Shown piece after piece: positions 7,989 through 16,889 of a DNA stretch of 40,121 nucleotides. Each line of letters opens with the position of its first letter. Positions within the stretch are counted from its first letter, which is position 1. Under the pieces are notes generated by a model. The model was not told the origin of the DNA. It ran no database searches and was given only the letters and a program-made list of their open reading frames with translations. The DNA is from Sulfurovum sp. (GTDB lineage: Bacteria; Campylobacterota; Campylobacteria; Campylobacterales; Sulfurovaceae). The DNA lies in the NCBI GenBank assembly GCA_027081115.1, contig JALWLD010000084.1, positions 1 through 40,121 of the forward strand, in the 5' to 3' direction. The translations under genes were made by a program, and so were the position numbers.

Positions 7989-10211
7989 ATGTCACAACCA
8001 ATCGAAGATCTAGATAACGTTCTGAAGAACCACAAACTTAGTAAAGAAGAGTATGCAGATATCTTGCGTATTTTGGATGGAAGACATCCAAATATGGTAG
8101 AGATCGGTATTTTCTCTGCTATGTGGTCTGAGCACTGTTCATACAAATCAAGTAAAAAATACCTTAATGGTTTTCCTACCAAAGCACCATGGGTTATTCA
8201 GGGACCGGGTGAGAATGCCGGTGTCATTGATATTGGTGACGGTATGGCTGCAGTCTTTAAGATGGAGAGTCATAACCACCCCTCATTCATTGAACCTTTT
8301 CAAGGGGCAGCAACGGGTGTAGGTGGGATCTTGAGAGATATCTTTACTATGGGTGCCAGACCGGTAGCCAACCTTAATGCTTTACGTTTTGGTAAAGTAA
8401 GAGGAGATTCTGAGACTAACAAGTATCAGAGACACCTTGTACGTGGTGTGGTTGATGGGATTGGTTCGTATGGGAACTGTATGGGTGTACCAACTATTGG
8501 TGGCGAAGTAAGTTTTGACGAGTCTTACAATGGTAATATCCTTGTAAATGCCTTCTCTTTGGGATTGGTTAAATCTGATGAGATCTTTCTTGGAGTAGCA
8601 TCAGGTATTGGTAACCCCGTTATGTATGTAGGGTCAAAAACAGGTCGTGATGGTCTTGGTGGGGCAGTGATGTCTTCCGACTCATTTACAGAAGAGTCCA
8701 AATCACTCCGTCCAACAGTACAGGTGGGGGATCCCTTTACCGAGAAACTGCTTTTGGAAGCTTGTTTGGAACTTTTCAAAACAGACCATGTTGTCGGTAT
8801 TCAAGATATGGGTGCTGCGGGGCTTACCTCTTCAGCTTTTGAAATGGCAGGGAAGACGGGTGCAGGGCTCATTATGAACCTTGATCAGGTACCGGCACGT
8901 GAAGAAGGGATGACTCCATATGACTTTATGCTTTCTGAATCGCAGGAACGTATGCTTATTTGTGCAAAAAAAGGTTCAGAGCAGGCGATCATTGATATCT
9001 TTGAAAAATGGGGACTTGATGTTGCTGTTATTGGAGAAGTAACCGATACAAAAAGAATGGAACTTTTCTGGCATGGGGAGCAGGTATGTGATATGCCAAT
9101 TGCTCCGGTCAGTGAAGAGGCACCGATCTTGGACAGACCAACGGCAAGACCAGGTTATCTGGATGAAGTGAATGCCAAAACAGTGGATAGTTTTGATAAA
9201 GTAGATGATCAGGATGCCTATGAAAAACTCTTTATCTCTATTGAAACAGTAGATAAAGCATGGGTATATAATCAGTATGACTCTATGGTCCAAACCAATA
9301 CAACCAAAGCACCAGGTTCACTTGATGCATCATGTATTCGTATTAAAGAGAATGGTAGAGCCTTAGCAATGTCCTCAGACTGTAATCCGCGTTATTGTTA
9401 TATAGATCCTAAAAAAGGTGCTGCACTTGCAGTAGTTGAGTCAGGAAGAAACGTAGCAATGTCCGGTGCAAGACCACTTTCCATTACTGACTGCCTAAAT
9501 TATGGTAATCCGGAAAATCCGGAAGTAATGTGGCAGTTTGCTGAGGGATGTGAGGGAATTAAAGAGGCCTGTCTTGCACTCAATACGCCGGTTGTTTCTG
9601 GAAATGTATCTCTTTACAATGAAACCAACGGGGTATCTGTTTTTCCAACACCTGCCATTGCTATGGTCGGTTTGAATGATGATGAGAATAAAGTTTTACC
9701 TTCATGTTTCCAGGAGGAGGGATCTAATATTGTTCTTCTTGGTGAGACCAAAGGTGAGTTCGGTGGATCACTGTATATTAAAGAGCTGTTTGGCGAAACT
9801 GCAGGGTCCCTTCCTGCCTTTGACTACAAAAATGAATTGGCGCTTTGGGAGCTTGTGATTGAAGCAAACAAAGAAGGTTTGTTAAAAGCAGCAAAAGATG
9901 TGAACCTTGGTGGTATCGCTATTGCTTTGTCTAAAATGGCAGCTGTTTCAGGAAAAGGGGTTGATGCAAAAGTCTCTGTGAATGAGAGTAGAGATATCTT
10001 TGATGAATCACAAAGTAGAGCATTGGTGGAAGTAAATGATGCAGAGCTTGAGAAATTACTTGCTATGGCTTCCGGACTTGGAATGAAAGCAGAAGTGATT
10101 GGTAAAGTAGGTGGACAGAGTGTAAAAGTCAATGATGTAGCACTTTCTATGGAGAAAATAAAAGATATTTACTTTAATACTTTTGCTCGTATTATTGAAC
10201 AAGATCTATAA
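7989..10211 (+). CDS. purL: Phosphoribosylformylglycinamidine synthase subunit PurL
   Basis: Fourth step of de novo purine synthesis: ATP-dependent conversion of FGAR to FGAM, with ammonia delivered by PurQ and PurS. The 740 residues match the small PurL class, which lacks fused glutaminase and PurS parts; those subunits must be encoded elsewhere. Visible motifs include [13 protein letters not shown] near the N-terminus, [22 protein letters not shown], and the repeated second-half equivalents ([42 protein letters not shown]). An AAGGG ribosome-binding site precedes the ATG. purH follows after 41 bases. Confidence 0.97.
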   Translation: MSQPIEDLDNVLKNHKLSKEEYADILRILDGRHPNMVEIGIFSAMWSEHCSYKSSKKYLNGFPTKAPWVIQGPGENAGVIDIGDGMAAVFKMESHNHPSFIEPFQGAATGVGGILRDIFTMGARPVANLNALRFGKVRGDSETNKYQRHLVRGVVDGIGSYGNCMGVPTIGGEVSFDESYNGNILVNAFSLGLVKSDEIFLGVASGIGNPVMYVGSKTGRDGLGGAVMSSDSFTEESKSLRPTVQVGDPFTEKLLLEACLELFKTDHVVGIQDMGAAGLTSSAFEMAGKTGAGLIMNLDQVPAREEGMTPYDFMLSESQERMLICAKKGSEQAIIDIFEKWGLDVAVIGEVTDTKRMELFWHGEQVCDMPIAPVSEEAPILDRPTARPGYLDEVNAKTVDSFDKVDDQDAYEKLFISIETVDKAWVYNQYDSMVQTNTTKAPGSLDASCIRIKENGRALAMSSDCNPRYCYIDPKKGAALAVVESGRNVAMSGARPLSITDCLNYGNPENPEVMWQFAEGCEGIKEACLALNTPVVSGNVSLYNETNGVSVFPTPAIAMVGLNDDENKVLPSCFQEEGSNIVLLGETKGEFGGSLYIKELFGETAGSLPAFDYKNELALWELVIEANKEGLLKAAKDVNLGGIAIALSKMAAVSGKGVDAKVSVNESRDIFDESQSRALVEVNDAELEKLLAMASGLGMKAEVIGKVGGQSVKVNDVALSMEKIKDIYFNTFARIIEQDL

Positions 10212-10224
10212 TAGTAAAACTATA

Positions 10225-10230
10225 TATAAT
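10225..10230 (+). promoter_or_regulatory. Candidate -10 element upstream of purH
   Basis: TATAAT inside an alternating TA run between purL and purH, 22 bases before the purH ATG. No clear -35. It may give purH a secondary promoter in addition to read-through from purL. Confidence 0.35.
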
Positions 10231-10252
10231 TTAGAATTAAAAAGAGAGAAAA

Positions 10253-11785
10253 ATGAGAGCTTTATTGAGTGTGAGTGACAAAAACGGGATTGTAGAATTT
10301 GCAAGAGGGTTGGAAAAACTTGGTTGGGAGATCATCTCAACAGGGGGAACCTATAAGACTTTAAACAAAGCAGGCATTACAGTTATTGAAATTGATGAGA
10401 TCACAAAATTTCCTGAGTGTTTTGAAGGTCGTGTAAAAACGTTGAATCCTTATGTGCATGGTGGAATTCTTCATAAAAGAGGAGATAAGGCTCATGTAGC
10501 ACAGGCTAAAGAGCTTGGTGTTGAAGGAATTGACCTTGTTTGTGTAAATTTGTATCCGTTCAAAGAGACTATTGAAAGAACTGAAGATTTTGATGAGATC
10601 ATTGAAAACATCGATATAGGCGGACCAACTATGGTACGTTCTGCGGCAAAGAATTTTAATGATGTGCTGATTGTTACGAATGTTAATGACTATGAAAATG
10701 TACTGGGTGCATTGGAGAACGGTAATGATTCTGTTGAATTTAGACGTGGACTTATGATCAAGGCATTTGAACATACTGCAGCTTATGATGCGATGATTGC
10801 AAACTATATGAACGGACGTTTCAATGATGGTTTTGGAGAGTACCAGTTTATTACGGGTAAAAAATCATTTCAGACACGTTATGGAGAGAACCCACATCAA
10901 AAAGGTGCATTGTATGAGTTTGACAGACATTTTAGTAATAACTTTAAGCAGGTAAAAGGCGAGGCATCTTTTAATAACATAAATGATGTAAATGGTGCAT
11001 TGAAGATCGCTTCAAGTTTTGGCGATGAGAATGCAGTTTGTATAGTAAAACATGGTAACCCATGTGGATTTGCACTTAGAGAGACACTTTTAGATTCTTA
11101 TGTGGAAGCATTGAAGTGTGATCCTGTCTCTGCTTTTGGCGGTGTTGTGGCAGTGAACGGAATCGTAACTAAAGATCTTGCAGAGAAGATGAATGAAATA
11201 TTCCTCGAAGTAGTTATGGCAGCAGACTTTACTGCTGAAGCACTGGAAGTTTTTGAAAAGAAAAAACGTTTAAAACTTTTTGCTCAAGGTAGCAATAAAC
11301 TGGTTATGTCGGGTGACTCACATGACTTTAAACATGTAGATGGTGGATTTGTCTACCAGAATTCAGACTGCATTTGTGACAATGAAGTACATAATGCACA
11401 GAAAAAGTCAGAACTGACTGCCACAGCACAAGAGATGAAAGACCTCGAAATTGCCTGGAAAGTAGCTGGTCTGACCAAATCAAACTGTGTGGTGTATGTG
11501 AAAGATTCTGCAATGGTTGCTGTAGGAATGGGTATGACATCACGTGTCGATGCTGCTCAATGTGCTTTGAAAAAAGCCAAAGAGATGGGTCTGGATGTCT
11601 CTGGTGCGGCAATGGCATCTGAAGCCTTCTTCCCGTTTAGAGACAGTATTGATGCTGCAGCCCAAGCAGGGGTAAAAGCAATTATTGAGCCTGGTGGAAG
11701 TATTAGAGATGATGAAGTTATTGAAGCTGCCAATGAGCATGGTATTTCACTTTATTTTACGACAGTGAGACACTTTTTACATTAA
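10253..11785 (+). CDS. purH: Bifunctional AICAR transformylase / IMP cyclohydrolase
   Basis: Last two steps of de novo IMP synthesis. The 510-residue protein has the full two-domain layout. The N-terminal cyclohydrolase domain shows [40 protein letters not shown] and [16 protein letters not shown]. The transformylase domain shows [24 protein letters not shown] with the catalytic Lys266-His267 pair, DPVSAFGG, and near the C-terminus [16 protein letters not shown] and [13 protein letters not shown]. It follows purL and is followed one base later by a DsrE-like gene, so the three are probably co-transcribed. Confidence 0.97.
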   Translation: MRALLSVSDKNGIVEFARGLEKLGWEIISTGGTYKTLNKAGITVIEIDEITKFPECFEGRVKTLNPYVHGGILHKRGDKAHVAQAKELGVEGIDLVCVNLYPFKETIERTEDFDEIIENIDIGGPTMVRSAAKNFNDVLIVTNVNDYENVLGALENGNDSVEFRRGLMIKAFEHTAAYDAMIANYMNGRFNDGFGEYQFITGKKSFQTRYGENPHQKGALYEFDRHFSNNFKQVKGEASFNNINDVNGALKIASSFGDENAVCIVKHGNPCGFALRETLLDSYVEALKCDPVSAFGGVVAVNGIVTKDLAEKMNEIFLEVVMAADFTAEALEVFEKKKRLKLFAQGSNKLVMSGDSHDFKHVDGGFVYQNSDCICDNEVHNAQKKSELTATAQEMKDLEIAWKVAGLTKSNCVVYVKDSAMVAVGMGMTSRVDAAQCALKKAKEMGLDVSGAAMASEAFFPFRDSIDAAAQAGVKAIIEPGGSIRDDEVIEAANEHGISLYFTTVRHFLH

Positions 11786-11786
11786 G

Positions 11787-12122
11787 ATGAATAAACTACT
11801 GATCGTCTGGAGTTCCTCAGAGATGGAAGTGGCCAAAAAGCTGATACTTCTCTATGGCTCTGTGGCTTTACCCAGAAACTACTGGGATGAAGTTCATATT
11901 ATGGTCTGGGGACCTTCAGCCAAACTTTTGGCTGAGAATAAAGAACTTCAAATGATGGTTAAGAAAGTACAAGATACAGGTGTCGGTTTTTCTTGTTGTG
12001 TCGTCTGTAGTGATGACTATGGTGTTACAAATACTTTAGGCTCTTTAGGTATTGAAATGACACATACGGGTGAGAGATTGACTGAATCTCTACAGAATGA
12101 TTGGAAGGTTATTACCTTTTAG
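11787..12122 (+). CDS. DsrE-like small protein
   Basis: A 111-residue cytoplasmic protein with the DsrE-fold pattern: beta strand KLLIVWSS, helix, VHIMVWGPSAKLLAEN, then a GVGFSCCVVCSDDYGV segment whose Cys70, Cys71 and Cys74 match the CxxC-type segment of small DsrE-family proteins. The family binds sulfur intermediates or acts as thiol carriers; which applies here is unknown. It starts one base after the purH stop, so it is translated from the purine transcript, an unexplained pairing. Confidence 0.75.
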   Translation: MNKLLIVWSSSEMEVAKKLILLYGSVALPRNYWDEVHIMVWGPSAKLLAENKELQMMVKKVQDTGVGFSCCVVCSDDYGVTNTLGSLGIEMTHTGERLTESLQNDWKVITF

Positions 12123-12133
12123 GGGGGCTGCAT

Positions 12134-12147
12134 AAGTGCATGCACTT
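12134..12147. terminator. Palindrome between convergent genes
   Basis: Perfect 14-base palindrome AAGTGCATGCACTT (five-base stem, four-base loop as RNA) in the 28-base gap between the DsrE-like gene and the convergent methyltransferase gene. On the plus strand it is followed by TTATTAT. Stem is short, so a weak bidirectional terminator at best. Confidence 0.35.
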
Positions 12148-12150
12148 TTA

Positions 12151-12930
12151 TTATGGCTTATGTTTAAACTGGTACATCATAATGGATGCTGCCACACCTA
12201 CATTAAAACTCTTTACCCCGGCTACCATTTCAATAGTTACTACTTCATCACAAAGATCCAATATCTCTTTGGAGATACCAGACCCCTCATGTCCCATAAG
12301 TAAAGTCCATTTCTCTGTAATTTCAACTGAGGCCAATGGTGTGGAGTCTTTGGTTACTTCTGCAGCATAAACTCTGTATCCATTCGCTTTTAATCTTTTG
12401 ATAGTCTCTTGAATATTACTATAAAGATGCGTTTTCAACATAGCAACATGTCCCATAGAAACCCGTAAGGCACGTCTTGACCAGGGGTGTGGCCCATAAG
12501 TAGGGAGAAGGTATGAATCTATACCCAATGCTGCTGCCGATCTGGCAATAGAGCCTATATTTTGTGTAGAACTGATTTCATCGAGCATGATTATATGATC
12601 TCCAAGTGCATCTAGGGAGGTCGAAGAGGGTCTAGTGCCATGCATCATCACATTATGGTGTATCTTATGCCCTACAATCTCCTGCATGAGTGCTTTAGAA
12701 GCAATATAGAATGTTGCCTCAGGATGTTTTTTAAGTAGCTGTGAGTAGGTATCATAATACTCTTGTGTTGCAAGTATACTACGTACTTCAATCTCTGTTT
12801 CCAAAAGAAGATTAACTACTTTTGGACTGTCTGCCACAAAACTTTCATCAGCAGTAAAAGCATGTTCTCTAAACTGATGGTAAATATGTAATTGGGGGAG
12901 GTTAATATCATCTATTTCTATAAAATTCAT
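12151..12930 (-). CDS. SpoU/TrmH-family RNA 2'-O-ribose methyltransferase
   Basis: A 259-residue S-adenosylmethionine-dependent methyltransferase of the SPOUT class. The C-terminal domain has motif 1 as LDEISSTQNIGSIARSAAALG (Asn and Arg of the family), motif 2 as LLMGHEGSGIS (Glu and Gly), and motif 3 as VAGVKSFNVGVAASIMMY, forming the knotted cofactor site. The N-terminal ~100 residues resemble the substrate-binding extension of longer TrmH-like enzymes. The target nucleotide in rRNA or tRNA cannot be assigned. The gene is convergent with the purine operon and divergent from cbpA. Confidence 0.88.
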   Translation of the reverse strand: MNFIEIDDINLPQLHIYHQFREHAFTADESFVADSPKVVNLLLETEIEVRSILATQEYYDTYSQLLKKHPEATFYIASKALMQEIVGHKIHHNVMMHGTRPSSTSLDALGDHIIMLDEISSTQNIGSIARSAAALGIDSYLLPTYGPHPWSRRALRVSMGHVAMLKTHLYSNIQETIKRLKANGYRVYAAEVTKDSTPLASVEITEKWTLLMGHEGSGISKEILDLCDEVVTIEMVAGVKSFNVGVAASIMMYQFKHKP

Positions 12931-12996
12931 ACGGTATTGTACAGCATTCTTTCTCTCTTTTAGAAAATGGCCAAACTAAGTACTATTTTTTCTAAA

Positions 12997-13017
12997 CTTG
13001 ATTGACATTGACTAAAG
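12997..13017. promoter_or_regulatory. HAIR-like HspR operator over the cbpA promoter
   Basis: CTTGATT, seven bases, ACTAAAG. The established HspR box (HAIR) is CTTGAGT-N7-ACTCAAG; each half here differs at one base and the seven-base spacing is exact. It overlaps the -35 hexamer of the cbpA-hspR promoter, as expected for repression. HspR itself is encoded by the second gene of the operon. Confidence 0.8.
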
Positions 13018-13031
13018 TTTTTTGATATAAT
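13002..13031 (+). promoter_or_regulatory. Sigma70 promoter of the cbpA-hspR operon
   Basis: Perfect TTGACA (13002-13007), 18-base spacer, perfect TATAAT (13026-13031). Expected start about 13038, giving a leader of some 34 bases with an AGAGG ribosome-binding site at about 13060. This near-consensus strength fits a promoter kept off by a repressor. Confidence 0.8.
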
Positions 13032-13071
13032 TCATCTAAATTTAAGAAACCATAACTAAAGAGGTGCAATT

Positions 13072-13932
13072 ATGTCAAAAAGTTTATATGAAACGCTAGG
13101 TATCAGTGAAAATGCAAGTGCTGATGAAATTAAAAAAGCCTATAGAAAACTTGCAAGAAAATATCATCCTGATATTAATAAAGAAGAGAGTGCCGTAGAG
13201 AAGTTTAAAGAGATCAATGCTGCCTATGAGGTACTTTCCGACCCTGAGAAGAAACAGCAGTATGATCAATATGGTGACCAAATGTTTGGAGGACAGAACT
13301 TCCATGATTTTGCACAAGGTCAAGGCCAGGGTGTAGATCTTGATGAAATTTTACGTCAGATGTTCGGTGGTGGTGGCGGTGCCGGAGGTTTTAGTGGCTT
13401 TGGAGGCAGTGCCGGAGGCTTTGGTGGCTTCGGTGGTCCAGACCTCGATATACAGGCCCGTATTACTGTACCATTTATGACTTCTGTAACGGGTGGAAAA
13501 CATAATATTTCTGTTGAAGGCCAAAATTTTGATATTAAGATACCTGCGGGTATCAAGAGTGGAGAAACACTTCGTGTAAGAGGTAAAGGTAAACAATATC
13601 AAGGACAGTCAGGAGATCTGCTTCTTAAAGTAGAAGTAGCTCCTTCAAGTGAGTACGAGAGAAAAGGTGATAACCTTTACAAAACTTTTGATGTTCCCCT
13701 TAAAGAAGCACTTTTTGGTGGAAAAGTACAGGTACAGACACCTGAAAAAGAGGTTTCACTTAAAGTGCCTCAAAATACAAAGAATGGTCAAAAGTTCAGA
13801 CTTAAAGGGAAAGGTGTCCCAGACAGAAAGACGGCAATGAAGGGTGATCTCTATTTGGTTGCCAATGTGGTTTTACCAGATGTTGATACGCTAGATACTG
13901 AACTCAAGAAAATGTTGGAAGAAAAACTGTAA
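13072..13932 (+). CDS. cbpA: CbpA-type DnaJ-family co-chaperone
   Basis: A 286-residue class II J-protein that stimulates DnaK. The J domain occupies about residues 3-68, with YHPDINKEE carrying the essential His-Pro-Asp. A Gly/Phe-rich linker follows (about 75-125, with several GGFGG repeats), then two C-terminal substrate-binding beta domains ([26 protein letters not shown]). The zinc-finger domain of DnaJ proper is absent, hence CbpA rather than DnaJ. It is the first gene of a two-gene unit with hspR eight bases downstream, the arrangement known in Helicobacter and Campylobacter, and is preceded by a HAIR-like operator. Confidence 0.94.
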   Translation: MSKSLYETLGISENASADEIKKAYRKLARKYHPDINKEESAVEKFKEINAAYEVLSDPEKKQQYDQYGDQMFGGQNFHDFAQGQGQGVDLDEILRQMFGGGGGAGGFSGFGGSAGGFGGFGGPDLDIQARITVPFMTSVTGGKHNISVEGQNFDIKIPAGIKSGETLRVRGKGKQYQGQSGDLLLKVEVAPSSEYERKGDNLYKTFDVPLKEALFGGKVQVQTPEKEVSLKVPQNTKNGQKFRLKGKGVPDRKTAMKGDLYLVANVVLPDVDTLDTELKKMLEEKL

Positions 13933-13939
13933 GGAGTGA

Positions 13940-14314
13940 ATGATGCACAGTTATGATGAACCGGTTTACCTTATCTCTGTTGTGGCTACCATGCTTAATA
14001 TCCATCCCCAAACATTGAGACAGTATGAGAGAGAAGGTTTGGTTGAACCTTCACGTACACAAGGGCGTATGCGTCTCTACTCTCAGCGTGATATTGACCG
14101 TATGAAATTGATCTTACGTTTGACAAGGCAAATGGGTGTGAATCTTGCGGGTGTAGATATTGTACTTCAACTCAAAGAACAGATCGATAAAATGCAAGAG
14201 GAGATTGATCTCTTACGTGATGAACTCTCTAAGGTTAACCGTAATGGTTCAGTGCACGTAAGTAAAGCATTGGTTACAAAAAATGCTTATGATATTATTA
14301 TTTTTGAGGATTAA
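13940..14314 (+). CDS. hspR: Heat-shock repressor HspR (MerR family)
   Basis: A 124-residue repressor. The N-terminal MerR-type winged helix-turn-helix reads VYLISVVATMLNIHPQTLR with QYEREGLVEPSRTQGRMRLYS as the wing, followed by DIDRMKLILRLTRQMG and a coiled-coil dimerisation helix (LKEQIDKMQEEIDLLRDEL). No metal- or ligand-binding cysteines are present, consistent with HspR. HspR represses chaperone operons and uses DnaK or related chaperones as co-factors in known cases. It sits directly behind cbpA and the HAIR-like box upstream implies autoregulation. Confidence 0.93.
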   Translation: MMHSYDEPVYLISVVATMLNIHPQTLRQYEREGLVEPSRTQGRMRLYSQRDIDRMKLILRLTRQMGVNLAGVDIVLQLKEQIDKMQEEIDLLRDELSKVNRNGSVHVSKALVTKNAYDIIIFED

Positions 14315-14324
14315 AGTGTAGAGA

Positions 14325-14341
14325 GGAGGGGTATGCCCTCC
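14325..14341 (+). terminator. Terminator after cbpA-hspR
   Basis: GGAGGG (14325-14330), five-base loop, CCCTCC (14336-14341), then AATATTTTAGTTTT. It lies in the 33-base gap between hspR and the convergent lipoprotein gene and serves the plus strand best, as the minus-strand side lacks a T-run. Confidence 0.6.
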
Positions 14342-14347
14342 AATATT

Positions 14348-14653
14348 TTAGTTTTGGTAATAACGTCTGCCATCAGAACCAATGTAGTAGGTGTAACCAC
14401 GACTGTCTCTATAGTATGTTCTATTTTTCTTTTCTTCATTATTACCTATTGCAGCACCAGCCAATCCACCAATAGCAGCACCAGCCAATGTAGAACCTGT
14501 ATTACCACCGATCGCTTGTCCAATTAATGCTCCACCAGCAGCACCAATGAGCGCACCATCCGTTGTTTGACTTGTTCCTGTAGATGCACAGCCTGTCATT
14601 AAGATAAGTGATGTACCTGCAGCGAGCAACGCTGCACTATGTAGCTTTTTCAT
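14348..14653 (-). CDS. Glycine-zipper outer-membrane lipoprotein (SlyB/17 kDa antigen-like)
   Basis: A 101-residue lipoprotein. Signal peptide with lipobox LMTGC (lipidated Cys22), then a glycine-zipper membrane segment of repeated GxxxG units (GALIGAAGGALIGQAIGG, AGAAIGGLAGAAIG), and a short Tyr/Arg-rich C-terminus (YYRDSRGYTYYIGSDG). An in-frame ATG five codons upstream exists, but it contains the GGAGG ribosome-binding site itself, so the ATG at 14653 is chosen. Glycine-zipper lipoproteins sit in the outer membrane and are often stress-linked; the function here is unknown. Confidence 0.85.
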   Translation of the reverse strand: MKKLHSAALLAAGTSLILMTGCASTGTSQTTDGALIGAAGGALIGQAIGGNTGSTLAGAAIGGLAGAAIGNNEEKKNRTYYRDSRGYTYYIGSDGRRYYQN

Positions 14654-14687
14654 AATAGTAACCTCCAAAATTTTTATTTACACTACT

Positions 14688-14693
14688 ATTGTA
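14688..14693 (-). promoter_or_regulatory. Extended -10 promoter of the glycine-zipper lipoprotein
   Basis: On the minus strand TG-A-TACAAT, an extended -10, 35 bases before the ATG at 14653, with a strong GGAGG ribosome-binding site in between. Confidence 0.5.
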
Positions 14694-14777
14694 TCAAAAA
14701 AATAATAGAATTGAAAATATTTTAAACAAGACCCTATTATTTACGTTTGTATAAGAGTGTTTAGATGCTAAATAACG

Positions 14778-14783
14778 TATAAT
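14778..14783 (+). promoter_or_regulatory. Candidate -10 element for the gene at 14825
   Basis: Perfect TATAAT 42 bases before the ATG; no clear -35. An AAAGGAAG ribosome-binding site follows at about 14811. Confidence 0.45.
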
Positions 14784-14824
14784 ATTCCTAGATATGGTTA
14801 TTGATCATATAAAGGAAGATAGAG

Positions 14825-15436
14825 ATGGAATTAAAATATGTAGGTGCACGACCGACTGTTTCTCAGCGTGGTGTGAATTTTGATCAGACTAAACCGGACA
14901 AATATACTTTTTTGGGTGCAGCGGTAGAGCTTTTAGATGCATTAAGTTTTAAAGACAACGGGGACAAGTCATTACACCTTTACCATGTAGATCCTAAAGA
15001 GTACAACAGCCGTGAATTATTAGAGGCACTTAAGAAGCATTGTGACAATATAGATGAGATATTTGAGACACGAGAAGAGAAGACCACCGCACTCATTGAT
15101 ACCTATAGAACAAAAGTTAAAGAGAGTGACACGTTAACACGTGATGAACGTACCGCATGGCTTGGTAATATTGATATTATGCGTGACTACTATCTTCAAT
15201 ATATTACCAATGAGAGTGCCTATGCGTGTGCACTGAATGCATTGGCTGATAAAATACATGGTTCACACATTGAAGAGGTCACTTTTTCGCTGGGAAGAAA
15301 CTATGGCTTGGTCATGGGTGACCTGATAGATATTCTACGAGACTATAAGCCACCGTATGATGCTACATTACACTTTATAGAGCAAGATGGTGCTACTTTA
15401 GGTAAGTTAGATATGAACAGGATTAAACCGTTATAG
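14825..15436 (+). CDS. Conserved-looking hypothetical cytoplasmic protein
   Basis: I do not recognise this 203-residue protein. No signal peptide or membrane segment is visible. It starts MELKYVGARPTVSQRGVNFD, is mainly helical and charged in the middle (LLEALKKHCDNIDEIFETR, TALIDTYRTKVKES), and contains a Tyr-rich DIMRDYYLQYITNESAYACA stretch followed by VTFSLGRNYGLVMGDL. The C-terminus reads ATLHFIEQDGATLGKLD. It has its own -10 and a good ribosome-binding site, and coding quality (no shadow frame of comparable length) supports a real gene. It lies 70 bases upstream of glutamate dehydrogenase, but a separate promoter is likely between them. Confidence 0.75.
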   Translation: MELKYVGARPTVSQRGVNFDQTKPDKYTFLGAAVELLDALSFKDNGDKSLHLYHVDPKEYNSRELLEALKKHCDNIDEIFETREEKTTALIDTYRTKVKESDTLTRDERTAWLGNIDIMRDYYLQYITNESAYACALNALADKIHGSHIEEVTFSLGRNYGLVMGDLIDILRDYKPPYDATLHFIEQDGATLGKLDMNRIKPL

Positions 15437-15464
15437 AATTAATCTCTAGTTAACAAATCAGGGG

Positions 15465-15470
15465 TATACT
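15465..15470 (+). promoter_or_regulatory. Candidate -10 element of the gdhA operon
   Basis: TATACT 36 bases before the gdhA ATG, with an AAAGGACG ribosome-binding site downstream. -35 match is weak. Confidence 0.4.
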
Positions 15471-15506
15471 CCAAGATGATATTGGGATACATAAAAAAGG
15501 ACGATA

Positions 15507-16889
15507 ATGCCAAATAGTGAATTAACTAAAATGAAAAAACTAATTATAGATGAGATTACAAAACTAAAAGAGTCTCATCGTTTTGAACATGATGTATTTT
15601 ACCAGGCAGTAGAAGAGGTGTTACTCTCTATAGCACCACTTTTAGTTTCAGATAAACAGTATAACCTTAATGCGATTGTAAAAAGATTGGCAGTACCTGA
15701 CAGAATTATTAAGTTTAAAGTAGAGTGGCTGGATGATGAACAGAAAATACAAGTAAATACCGGGTATCGTGTACAGTTTAACAATACACTTGGACCGTAT
15801 AAAGGTGGTTTACGTTTCCACCCAACAGTTAATGAAGGTATTTTAAAATTCCTTGGTTTTGAACAAATTTTTAAAAATGCTTTGACGGGACTGCCTATTG
15901 GTGGTGCAAAAGGCGGGTCGGACTTTGACCCTAAAGGTAAAAGTGATTTTGAAGTCATGAAGTTCTGTGCCTCTTTTATGAGAGAATTGCATAAATACAT
16001 AGGACCACGTATGGATGTACCTGCCGGAGATATTGGTGTAGGTGGACGTGAAATAGGTTTTCTTTTTGGTGAATATAAAAAGATCACTTCTACTTTTGAT
16101 GGAGTATTGACCGGAAAGCCAAATTTCTTTGGTGGTTCACTTATGAGACCTCAAGCTACAGGCTATGGTGTAGTGTATTTTACAGAAACTATGTTGGAAG
16201 TGGAAGGGAAAGAGAGTCTTAACGGTAAATTATGTACAGTTTCTGGAGCAGGCAATGTAGCGCTCTATACGATTGAAAAATTGATTGAATTGGGTGCTGT
16301 ACCTGTAACATGTACGGATTCTAAAGGTACGATTTATGATGCCAGAGGTGTAGACATCACACTATTGCAGGACTTGAAATTTAATCGTCGTGCCTCTTTG
16401 GAAGAGTATGTCAAAGTACACCCGGAAGCAAAATATATTCCTGTTGCGGACTATCCAAAAGATGGACATGCTGTTTGGGATATTGAGTGTTATGCTGCTT
16501 TTCCTTGTGCTACACAAAATGAGTTAACTGAAGTGGATGCGAAGAATCTTGTTAAAAATGGTTGTACCTCTGTGACGGAAGGTGCCAATATGCCTTCAAC
16601 CTCTGAAGCTATTGAAGTTTTCTTAAAGAGTAAGATCTGTTTTGCTCCTGCAAAAGCTGCCAATGCAGGTGGTGTTGCGGTAAGTAACTTTGAAATGAGT
16701 CAGAATGCAGCAATGCAGAGATGGACATTTGAAAATGTAGATACGCGTTTAAAAGAGACCATGCAATATATTTGTCATTCTGTTTCTGAGACTGCAAAAG
16801 AGTATGGTGTCGAAGGAAATTATGTCGATGGAGCCAATATTGCAGCTTTTAAGAAAATTGCAGATGCAATGATCGCAGAAGGAATTTAA
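15507..16889 (+). CDS. gdhA: Glutamate dehydrogenase, NADP-type hexameric
   Basis: Reductive amination of 2-oxoglutarate to glutamate in the cytoplasm. The 460 residues fit the small hexameric class typical of bacterial NADPH enzymes. Motifs include GPYKGGLRFHPTVNEGILKFLG, ALTGLPIGGAKGGSDFDPKGK (catalytic Lys region), MDVPAGDIGVGGREIGFLFG, the Rossmann loop VSGAGNVALYTIEKL, and KAANAGGVAVSNFEMSQNA near the C-terminus. Its stop shares one base with the next start (TAATG), coupling it to the FMN glutamate-synthase-like gene, so both probably act in ammonium assimilation or glutamate turnover. Confidence 0.96.
   Translation: MPNSELTKMKKLIIDEITKLKESHRFEHDVFYQAVEEVLLSIAPLLVSDKQYNLNAIVKRLAVPDRIIKFKVEWLDDEQKIQVNTGYRVQFNNTLGPYKGGLRFHPTVNEGILKFLGFEQIFKNALTGLPIGGAKGGSDFDPKGKSDFEVMKFCASFMRELHKYIGPRMDVPAGDIGVGGREIGFLFGEYKKITSTFDGVLTGKPNFFGGSLMRPQATGYGVVYFTETMLEVEGKESLNGKLCTVSGAGNVALYTIEKLIELGAVPVTCTDSKGTIYDARGVDITLLQDLKFNRRASLEEYVKVHPEAKYIPVADYPKDGHAVWDIECYAAFPCATQNELTEVDAKNLVKNGCTSVTEGANMPSTSEAIEVFLKSKICFAPAKAANAGGVAVSNFEMSQNAAMQRWTFENVDTRLKETMQYICHSVSETAKEYGVEGNYVDGANIAAFKKIADAMIAEGI

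Noticed and set aside
13360-13440. GGTGGC/GGAGGC-type repeats resembling a tandem repeat locus
   Set aside because: They encode the Gly/Phe-rich linker normal for J-proteins.
14333-14527. Open frame opposite the glycine-zipper lipoprotein gene
   Set aside because: It is antisense to a clear lipoprotein; its Ser/Thr-rich product reflects the reverse complement of glycine-zipper codons.
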